Origin: Lentisphaeria bacterium
GTDB taxonomy: Bacteria > Verrucomicrobiota > Lentisphaeria > Oligosphaerales > Oligosphaeraceae
Direction: 5' to 3'
Length of the DNA: 5,164 bases
Assembly (NCBI GenBank): GCA_016287975.1
Contig: JAEEXV010000234.1
Coordinates: 1-5,164 of the forward strand
Of the stretch, positions 1 to 4,882 are shown in pieces; the stretch's first letter is position 1; each line of letters opens with the position of its first letter. A program made the position numbers and the translations under genes. A model generated the notes under the pieces. The model was not told where the DNA came from. It did not search any database and saw nothing but the letters and a program-made list of their open reading frames with translations.

Positions 1-1
1 C

Positions 2-1804
2 GAGGCCCACGCCCTCCAGCTCGACCTCCAACTCGCCGAACTCGGCCTCCCGCCCCGCTCCGACGACTTGAAACAGATCCGACACGCACCTGACGCAGGC
101 ACTCTCGACGCCGCCGAAGCCGCCTTCGCCCAGCACCGCCAGACCCTCGCCGACCTCGCCCGCCGGCACCTCCCCGCCGACACCGCCGACTCCCTCGCCA
201 CCAATGGCCGCGGCTGGGGCTATCTCGCCTCCCCCCTCGGCAGCCGCCATCTCGACCCGCAGACGCGCGACGACTTGCAGCACCGCCTGGAACGGGAAGC
301 CGCCGACCTCGCCCCCCAAGGCAGCCCAATGGCAGGAGCCGTCTTCACCGTCCAGAGCCTCCTGCACCCACCCTTCGCCTTCCTGCCCCCCGGCGCCTTC
401 CGCTCCCCCTCCACACGCACCGTCCAGCGCCTCGACTACCCCTTCTGGCTCGCCACGACGGAAGTCAGCGGCATCGAGTTCACATCCTGCGTATACCTTC
501 CCATCAAGCGCAACCCCGCCAGTCTCGCCGCCGAATTCCTCTCCTGGAACGACGCGCTCTTCTATTGCCGCCAACTGAACCAGAATTTCTCCGACAGGAC
601 CGACCTCCCAAAGGGCTACGCCGTGCGCATCCCCACCGAGGCCGAATGGGAATACGCCGCTCTCAATGGCTGGGACAGCACCCCGCCCCGCCCCCGCGAA
701 ATCCCGCCGAACACGCGAAACGCCCCGCCTGGGCAGGGCGCACCGAATGCCCTCGGATTCTTCAACCTCGACGACAATCTCGCCGAACTCGTCACCCCCT
801 ATCCAGAACTGCCCCCAGAACTCACGGGCGCCGCCATTGTCCGAGGCGCCTCCTACCGCGCCCGCATGACCTCCATCCTTGAACGCAAGGACTATACCCA
901 CGACCAATGCCACATGAAAGGAGGCGCCGCGCTCCGCCCCGTCATCGCCCCCACCCCGCCAGACTACTATCAAAAGGCCTGGTTCCGAGGCCCCGAAATC
1001 CACCATGCCGCCATCGACGGCAGCATATACGCGGGATTCGCCACCGTCGCCGCCGCCATGCGATGGGCCGACGCCACCCAATTCGCCAATGATCTCGGCG
1101 CCACCCTCCCCGACAATCCCGCCGACCTCCCCCGCATCTACAACCGCCTCAACCTCCCGCCGGAATTCCCCTGCCACCTCGCCGTGCATTTCCAGGACGG
1201 AGCCTGGCGACGCCTCGCCGACCACTCCACGCTGGCCGCACCTGGCCTCCCTGCCCAGCCCATGCATGAACAAACCGCACTGTTCGCCTCCACCAAAGAA
1301 TGCACCCCCATCACCCCCCGACAGGTGGCCCCCGTCATCCTCCTCAAATGGCCCTCCGCCGACGCCTTCCACCAACGCCTCGGAACCTTCCTCATGCGCG
1401 CCCGCATCGCCGACTTCGAACTCGACGGACGGCGCTTCGTCGTCTGCCGCTCCAACCGCCTCGCAGGATACGCCATGCGCCCCTTCGCCATTTTCCTCGG
1501 CGCCAGGCAGCCCGTCATCCCCTCCCCCGACTTCCTCCACCGCCTCCTTGAACGCATCCCATCGAAGCTCCGCTGCGCCCTCGGCCCCATCCGCTACTAC
1601 AACGGCTGGGAACAACCCGACGGCACTCCCCTCTTCCAAATCAAGGACGAACCGCTCGCCGACGCAGCCATCCACCCCCTCTGCGCGGAAACCATGTTCT
1701 GCCTCTGCGCCTATCACGGCAAACTCCTCCACGCCGACTTCGCCGACGCCATCCTGCTCGAACTCCCCGCAGGGCAAATATTGCCCCCGCCTGTCAATCA
1801 TTGA
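2..1804 (+). CDS. FGE/SUMF1-like domain protein with unknown C-terminal region (5'-partial)
   Basis: The frame is open and coding-like from base 2. The TTG at 68 has no ribosome site and lies inside that frame, so the true start is upstream of the window. About 600 codons are visible. Roughly bases 377-943 read as a degenerate FGE-sulfatase (C-type-lectin-like) fold: an LPPGAF block, YPFWLATTEVSG (family pattern FWIGKYEVT), SWNDALFYCRQLN, RIPTEAEWEYAALNG, NALGFFNLDDNLAELV (family pattern GLYDMSGNVWEW), VRGASYRARM and a closing ALRPV. The cysteines that make true FGE an oxidase, just after RGGS, are absent (RGASYRARMTS), so sulfatase activation is unlikely. A binding or structural role is more plausible (inference). 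The segments before 377 and after 943 (about 285 residues) match no family I recognise. There is no membrane segment, and no catalytic motif that I can name. Codons end overwhelmingly in C and the + strand is very C-rich here, unlike the downstream genes. Confidence 0.85.
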   Translation, partial: EAHALQLDLQLAELGLPPRSDDLKQIRHAPDAGTLDAAEAAFAQHRQTLADLARRHLPADTADSLATNGRGWGYLASPLGSRHLDPQTRDDLQHRLEREAADLAPQGSPMAGAVFTVQSLLHPPFAFLPPGAFRSPSTRTVQRLDYPFWLATTEVSGIEFTSCVYLPIKRNPASLAAEFLSWNDALFYCRQLNQNFSDRTDLPKGYAVRIPTEAEWEYAALNGWDSTPPRPREIPPNTRNAPPGQGAPNALGFFNLDDNLAELVTPYPELPPELTGAAIVRGASYRARMTSILERKDYTHDQCHMKGGAALRPVIAPTPPDYYQKAWFRGPEIHHAAIDGSIYAGFATVAAAMRWADATQFANDLGATLPDNPADLPRIYNRLNLPPEFPCHLAVHFQDGAWRRLADHSTLAAPGLPAQPMHEQTALFASTKECTPITPRQVAPVILLKWPSADAFHQRLGTFLMRARIADFELDGRRFVVCRSNRLAGYAMRPFAIFLGARQPVIPSPDFLHRLLERIPSKLRCALGPIRYYNGWEQPDGTPLFQIKDEPLADAAIHPLCAETMFCLCAYHGKLLHADFADAILLELPAGQILPPPVNH

Positions 1805-1893
1805 ACACCGCGGCCCCGCCGTCCCAGCGCCGAAGCGCTTGGCACGCCTGATGCTATCCCCGTAGTCACGAGGGGCAACAGGGAGACGCAAAG
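1805..1893 (+). other. Intergenic spacer with a small stem-loop and repeat-like fragment
   Basis: This 89-nt gap holds a fragment, GCGGCCCCGCCGT (1810-1822), that resembles the head hairpin of the palindromic repeats further downstream. It also holds a short stem-loop, AGCGC-CGAA-GCGCT, at 1826-1839. No T-tract follows, so it is not a convincing Rho-independent terminator, and transcription could read through into the next gene. I see no clear sigma-70 promoter. Confidence 0.35.
1881..1885 (+). promoter_or_regulatory. Shine-Dalgarno site for the 1894 gene
   Basis: GGGAG lies 8 nt upstream of the ATG at 1894. This fixes that start in preference to the internal ATG at 1954. Confidence 0.65.
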
Positions 1894-2901
1894 ATGTCGG
1901 AAGAGAACGGTTGGAATCGGCTGTGGAATTGGGTGCACGGATGGGGCGGACTGATGGATCTGGCCTGCGTCGGGGCTTCGTGGCAACATCCCGTCTTCGT
2001 GACGCTGAAATGGGGACTCGACGGGCGCTCATTGACCATGACGGTGGTGGGCCACAAGATCCCCGATGCGCTGTCGCACATAGACCTGCGCACATTGGCC
2101 CAAACGGCGTTTGACGGCCAGGTCGCCCCCGAGGAACTGGAGGCACGATTGGCCGCCGCCACGACGACGAACGAATCGGAACTGCCCATCCATGGTCTGG
2201 TCTGGCATTTGGAGCAACTCGGCTGGACGGGCCTGGCAAAGGTCTTCCAGCATTCCTCGCTCGTCCGACTGGCCATCTTCCAGGACAAGGTGGTAAAGCA
2301 GCTCCTCAAGGCCAAGGGACGGCTGGAATATTCCTGGAGGGACGAGGACGTGATGACGGGATGGGAAGGATGGGAACTGGTGTTCCACCCCGAAGCTCAT
2401 GTGGATCTGGGAGGCGACCTGGAAACAGCCTGCCTTCAGCGCGTCTGCGCATTCGGGGAAGCCCTTCAGATCCAGTACGGGAATCGCCTCCGCAAACGCC
2501 GCAATGGCGTGCGCTTCTGGCTGAATCTGACCGCGCCCTCCCGCGAAAACCTCAAAAGGGAGTACCCAGGCTATAAAATCCAGGGAAAGCAGGCGTTCGC
2601 GCTGAACCGCTACGACGGAATGCAGGAGAACCACCTCGAGGTCTTCGTCAACGGCCACCGCGTCCCCGCTGGCGAAGTCGGAGAGGTCATGCAGGAGGCA
2701 ATCCAGGAGACGCTGGCGGACTGGCCGCCCGCCAACCGCCATGGCTTCTTCGGCGCCCTCTCCCTCCATGACTGCGACGAGATGACCTTCGCCCACGACA
2801 CCGCCCCCGCCCGAATCCTGACTGGACGCGACGCCCTCCGCAGCCATCTCGCCAGATACCTCCGAGAGTTCCTCGAAAGCGCGGTTCCCCAAGATGGGTA
2901 A
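1894..2901 (+). CDS. Tryptophan-rich protein of unknown function
   Basis: A 335-residue protein with an ATG start supported by GGGAG 8 nt upstream and a TAA stop. I do not recognise its family. It has 13 tryptophans, six of them in the first 40 residues (WNRLWNWVHGWGG and on to W40). There is no signal peptide and no hydrophobic segment long enough for a membrane helix, so it is probably cytoplasmic. Residues about 62-140 look mostly helical (LRTLAQTAF, EELEARLAAAT, LAKVFQHSSLVRLAIFQDKVVKQLLKAKG). Residues about 155-260 look like mixed alpha/beta, with a basic patch GNRLRKRRNGVRFW near 196-209. The C-terminus is again helical. It sits 89 nt after the FGE-like gene on the same strand, so co-transcription and joint function are possible. 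The first two thirds is G-leaning and the last third C-leaning on the coding strand. Coding status rests on length, the ribosome site and a plausible protein composition. The antisense frame 2029-3036 is rejected as a shadow. Confidence 0.8.
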   Translation: MSEENGWNRLWNWVHGWGGLMDLACVGASWQHPVFVTLKWGLDGRSLTMTVVGHKIPDALSHIDLRTLAQTAFDGQVAPEELEARLAAATTTNESELPIHGLVWHLEQLGWTGLAKVFQHSSLVRLAIFQDKVVKQLLKAKGRLEYSWRDEDVMTGWEGWELVFHPEAHVDLGGDLETACLQRVCAFGEALQIQYGNRLRKRRNGVRFWLNLTAPSRENLKREYPGYKIQGKQAFALNRYDGMQENHLEVFVNGHRVPAGEVGEVMQEAIQETLADWPPANRHGFFGALSLHDCDEMTFAHDTAPARILTGRDALRSHLARYLREFLESAVPQDG

Positions 2902-2919
2902 GCAATTGCCTGGGAGACG

Positions 2920-3090
2920 CCCCGAAAATGGTTGCCACGGCGGCCCCGCCGTGGCGGTTCGCCGAGCGTGCGGTGCCCTATAACGCCCGCTCATCGTGTG
3001 CCGTGCCCCGCCGTTTTCGGCGGGGATTCGCGCCACCGCCCGCTCACCGCGTTCCGTGCCCCGCCGTTTTCGGCGGGGATTCGCGCCCCC
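2920..3090. repeat. GC-palindromic interspersed repeat, copy 1
   Basis: About 171 bp that recurs in direct orientation at 4232-4402. Its order is: a CCCCGAAAATGGTTG entry; a head hairpin CCACGGCGG-CC-CCGCCGTGG (2935-2954); a less conserved linker containing CGCCGAGCGTGCG; then two 53-bp tandem units (2984-3036 and 3037-3089). Each unit carries the stem-loop CCCCGCCG-TTTT-CGGCGGGG. It begins 18 nt after the upstream stop codon and ends about 75 nt before the next gene. Incidental reading frames through it are not genes. A REP/REPIN-like or non-autonomous interspersed element is the best description. A transcript of it would fold strongly. Confidence 0.85.
2984..3089. repeat. Two tandem 53-bp units, each with an 8-bp-stem TTTT-loop hairpin
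   Basis: Units at 2984-3036 and 3037-3089 begin CGCCCGCTCA and differ from each other at four positions. The perfect hairpins are at 3006-3025 and 3059-3078. The second unit differs by one base in 53 from the unit at 4349-4401, closer than to its own neighbour. Confidence 0.85.
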
Positions 3091-3149
3091 TCTTGGGGAA
3101 CCGCGTTTTGGGAAATTGAGTGTTTTGATTTAGGCAGGACTTCATACAC

Positions 3150-3154
3150 AGGAG
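3150..3154 (+). promoter_or_regulatory. Shine-Dalgarno site deciding the start of the zinc-ribbon/FGE gene
   Basis: AGGAG at 3150-3154 leaves only 1 nt to the ATG at 3156 but 10 nt to the ATG at 3165. The second is therefore the likely initiator, giving the typical zinc-ribbon opening MKCTFCGEEI. Confidence 0.6.
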
Positions 3155-3164
3155 AATGAAAGAC

Positions 3165-3986
3165 ATGAAATGCACATTTTGCGGAGAGGAAATCAGGGAG
3201 GGCGAGACGGTTTGCCCGTTCTGCGGGGGAAGGGTTCAGGAGGCCAATGCGGCAGAGTCCGATGCGGAGTTGGAGGAAAAGGAGATTCGGCTTCCAGGCG
3301 GCGTGGCGCTGGAACTGGTGAAGGTGGAGGCGGGGAGTTTCACGATGGGGAGCCCAAAGGACGAGAAGGGGAGGTATAATGACGAGACGCAGCATCGGGT
3401 GACGCTGACGCAGGATTACTGGATGGGGAAATACGCGGTCACGCAGGCGCAGTGGACGGCGGTGATGGGGGACAATCCGTCGTTCTTCGAGAAAGGCAGG
3501 AACTACCCCGTGAAGAGTGTCAGTTGGGATGATGCGATGGCTTTCTGCACGAAACTGAACCAACTGAAGTTGGCGCCGTCAGGCTTCCGCTTCGACCTCC
3601 CGACGGAGGCGCAGTGGGAGTATGCCGCGCGCGGCGGACGACGCAGCCAGGGCTTTGTCTACAGCGGAAGCGACGACCTGGACGAGGTGGCGTGGTACGG
3701 AAACGCCGACCTGACGCCCCATCCAATAGGCCAGAAGAAGCCGAATGAACTGGGTTTGTTCGACATGAGCGGCAATGTCTGGGAGTGGTGCCGCGACTGG
3801 TACGCGAAATACGACGGCGATGCAACGGATCCAGCGGGGCCGAAATCGGGCTGGTTTCGGGTGGGGCGGGGCGGCAGTTGGTGCAACGACGCGAGCGATT
3901 GCCGCGTGGCGGGCCGCTTCTGGCGCAGCCCGTCGGGCTGCCTCAACGGCCTTGGCTTCCGCGTCGCCCTCGTGCGGGTTCAATAG
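3165..3986 (+). CDS. Zinc-ribbon + FGE-sulfatase (SUMF1-like) domain protein, probable DGR-type variable protein
   Basis: About 273 residues (276 if the poorly spaced ATG at 3156 is used; numbering below is from 3156). Residues 6-23 form a zinc ribbon, CTFC-x10-CPFC. An acidic linker (about 29-45) follows. Residues about 46-275 form a complete FGE-like domain: VEAGSFTMGSP, VTLTQDYWMGKYAVTQAQW, NPVSW-type VKSVSWDDAMAF, DLPTEAQWEYAARGG, GLFDMSGNVWEWCRDWY, VGRGGSWCNDASDCR and GLGFRVALVRVQ. Canonical FGE needs a copper-binding cysteine pair after RGGS. By alignment to human SUMF1, C249 matches the second cysteine. The first position is N244, with C243 one residue off, so classical formylglycine formation is doubtful. 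There is no signal peptide, so the protein is likely cytosolic. The C-terminal segment matches the variable region of FGE-type DGR targets (separate entry), which favours a ligand-binding role. The gene lies between two direct copies of a palindromic repeat. No convincing promoter is visible in 3091-3149. Confidence 0.92.
   Translation: MKCTFCGEEIREGETVCPFCGGRVQEANAAESDAELEEKEIRLPGGVALELVKVEAGSFTMGSPKDEKGRYNDETQHRVTLTQDYWMGKYAVTQAQWTAVMGDNPSFFEKGRNYPVKSVSWDDAMAFCTKLNQLKLAPSGFRFDLPTEAQWEYAARGGRRSQGFVYSGSDDLDEVAWYGNADLTPHPIGQKKPNELGLFDMSGNVWEWCRDWYAKYDGDATDPAGPKSGWFRVGRGGSWCNDASDCRVAGRFWRSPSGCLNGLGFRVALVRVQ
3867..3983 (+). other. Candidate DGR variable region (VR) at the 3' end of the FGE-like gene
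   Basis: From RGGSW to the stop, the protein aligns without gaps to the pattern typical of DGR FGE-type targets, RGGSWNNNARNC then RSAYRNNNNP then DNRNNNIGFR. Here the corresponding stretches are RGGSWCNDASDC, RVAGRFWRSP and SGCLNGLGFR. The 15 positions where such templates often encode Asn read tgc, aac, gac, agc, gat, ggc, ttc, tgg, cgc, agc, ggc, tgc, ctc, aac, ggc. Thirteen of them end in C and vary at bases one and two, as expected when adenines of AAC codons are mutagenised. The invariant scaffold (RGGSW, CR-A, P, GFRVAL) is intact. No template repeat or reverse transcriptase is in this window, so the assignment is inference. An ordinary diverged FGE-like C-terminus is the alternative. 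Confidence 0.5.
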
Positions 3987-4140
3987 GCATCCTGTCCTTT
4001 CTTTGAGCAGTAACCAGAAAATCGTCGTCGCCGCTAGGCGGCCGATGCCGTCCCCACCGTCGGCGGGGTCGCGGCGGGAGCCGCGAAAGGCACGGCCGCC
4101 GTGGCAGGCGACGGCGCGGGGGGGGCAGGGAGCGGATTCA
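3987..4140. other. Non-coding, GC-hairpin-rich spacer after the variable gene
   Basis: I see no gene. After a pyrimidine-rich stretch (CCTGTCCTTTCTTTGAGCAG) come closely packed inverted repeats: GCCGC-TAG-GCGGC (4030-4042); an imperfect palindrome CCCC-A-CCG-T-CGG-C-GGGG (4052-4068) resembling a decayed copy of the 53-bp repeat's stem; CGCGGC-GGGA-GCCGCG (4070-4085); and CACGG-CCG-CCGTG (4091-4103). A run of eight or more G follows near 4118. No U-tract follows any stem. It could attenuate transcription, be decayed repeat, or be a structured RNA. Confidence 0.4.
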
Positions 4141-4143
4141 GCA

Positions 4144-4179
4144 GGGATTTAAGGGATTCAAGGGATTGAAGGGATGTGA
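4144..4179. repeat. 9-bp tandem repeat, four units
   Basis: The units are GGGATTTAA, GGGATTCAA, GGGATTGAA and the decayed GGGATGTGA, head to tail. The first three differ only at the seventh base. It lies in non-coding DNA between the zinc-ribbon/FGE gene and the second palindromic repeat. The rest of 4180-4231 is G-rich, with no feature I can support. Confidence 0.8.
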
Positions 4180-4231
4180 TGGTGAGAGAGGGTGCGGCGG
4201 GGGATGGTGGATGAGGGGCATCGGCGATGCC

Positions 4232-4410
4232 CCCCGAAAATGGTTGCCACGGCGTCCCCGCCGTGGCGGTCCGCCGAACGTGCGAGGCCAGATAACGCCC
4301 GCTCGCCGCGTTCCGTGCCCCGCCGTTTTCGGCGGGTATTCATGCCTCCGCCCGCTCACCGCGTTCCGTGCCCCGCCGTTTTCGGCGGGGATTCACGCCC
4401 CCGCCCGCTC
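4232..4410. repeat. GC-palindromic interspersed repeat, copy 2
   Basis: Same orientation and architecture as the copy at 2920-3090. It has a CCCCGAAAATGGTTG entry; a head hairpin CCACGGCG-TCCC-CGCCGTGG (4247-4266); a diverged linker; 53-bp units at 4296-4348 and 4349-4401; and the first bases of a third unit (CGCCCGCTC, 4402-4410) that copy 1 lacks. Stem-loops lie at 4318-4337 (last stem base changed G to T) and 4371-4390 (perfect). Compositionally distinct, AT-richer DNA begins right after it. Confidence 0.85.
4296..4410. repeat. Tandem 53-bp units of copy 2 (two full, one truncated)
   Basis: Starts at 4296, 4349 and 4402 give an exact 53-bp period. The first and second units differ at four positions. 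The truncated third unit shows that unit number varies between copies, as expected for expansion or contraction of a tandem array. Confidence 0.8.
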
Positions 4411-4450
4411 GAACCAATGAAAAACAAAAGTCGATTTGTAAGATTTTAGA

Positions 4451-4860
4451 GGAACCAGCACAAAATGTTCCGCCACCCCTGATAGGTTTTGCGGACTTGT
4501 CCGTATTGTACATAGCTGCGATCACCAAAGGCCCCGGCAAATGAGGTAACATCATGGAATTCTTCACCATGAAAATGAAGGCCGGCAAGAAAAGCACGCG
4601 GCGGCTTCACAGCGCAATCGGCTACGTGACGCCCCGTGCCCGCCTGGAGGGATGGCACGTCGGAATCTAGGAGGAGCATGACAGAAAGATTGAGGAGGCC
4701 AGAAAAAGAAAGAAGTCGCGGTTTGACATCGCCGAAAACGCGAATACAGTAATGAACATCGGCGAAGCGGAGGCAGGCTCTGCGGGGACGCAACATGCCG
4801 AGGAATAGTCGATGTCTTGACCGAGCGGACGCTTGGGGGCGCCTTTGAAAAGTCAACAAA
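4451..4860 (+). mobile_element. Internally deleted IS3-family insertion sequence relic (approximate limits)
   Basis: An IS3-type transposase C-terminus (4599-4808) is preceded, within one short frame, by what looks like an orfA start: GAGG at 4543-4546, 7 nt, then ATG at 4554 and a short basic N-terminus ending KKSTRR. About 100 bp of non-coding leader precedes it, beginning near GGAACCAGCACAAAATG at 4451 and containing a small palindrome CGGAC-TT-GTCCG (4492-4503). The leader could be the left end and promoter of the element. I could not find a convincing matching inverted repeat near 4809-4880, so both ends are estimates. An intact member would be over 1 kb, so most of orfA and orfB would be missing. 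Such a relic could move only with help from a related transposase. Confidence 0.45.
4554..4808 (+). pseudogene. IS3-family transposase (orfB/integrase) remnant, C-terminal fragment with internal stop
   Basis: The frame from the ATG at 4554 encodes 38 residues and hits TAG at 4668-4670. The same frame continues for 45 more codons to TAG at 4806-4808. Across the stop it reads TRRLHSAIGYVTPRARLEG, then WHVGI-stop-EEHDRKIEEARKRKK. This matches the usual end of IS3-type integrase-catalytic-core transposases, RLHSAIGYVTP...ERDRKLEEAR. The TAG replaces a sense codon in that helix. The DDE catalytic residues upstream are absent. The first 17 residues (MEFFTMKMKAGKKSTRR) do not fit orfB and instead resemble a basic orfA start, suggesting fusion by internal deletion. 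It is not functional as a transposase. Confidence 0.65.
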
Positions 4861-4871
4861 CCATGCCAAAA

Positions 4872-4876
4872 AGGAG
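4872..4876 (+). promoter_or_regulatory. Shine-Dalgarno site for the 4883 gene
   Basis: AGGAG ends 6 nt before the ATG at 4883 within an A-rich leader, a strong initiation context. It also rules out the upstream ATG at 4863, which runs into a stop within a few codons. Confidence 0.65.
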
Positions 4877-4882
4877 TGAATC

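Noticed and set aside
68..70. TTG as true start of the first gene
   Set aside because: It has no Shine-Dalgarno, and coding-like sequence continues in frame to the left edge.
1005..1865. 286-codon + strand frame inside the first gene
   Set aside because: Its product is a Pro/Ser/Thr low-complexity translation caused by C-rich codons of the real frame.
2029..3036. Long antisense reading frame opposite the 1894-2901 gene
   Set aside because: It has no ribosome site and a GC-rich low-quality composition, and it overlaps fully with a + strand gene that has a good start and runs into the repeat.
3006..3078. Rho-independent terminators for the 1894-2901 gene
   Set aside because: The stems are strong but the T run is in the loop, and no U-tract follows the stem. 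They may hinder transcription but lack terminator form.
2984..3089. CRISPR array
   Set aside because: The units are contiguous 53-bp repeats with no variable spacers, only two per copy, and no cas gene is present.
3111..3149. Sigma-70 promoter upstream of the zinc-ribbon/FGE gene
   Set aside because: TTGAGT and TTGATT are present, but no -10-like hexamer lies at 16-18 nt spacing.
4166..4449. Small + strand frames through repeat copy 2 (also 2928-3159 through copy 1)
   Set aside because: They merely translate the palindromic repeat (FRAPPFSAG-type peptides), have no ribosome sites, and more than one frame is open.
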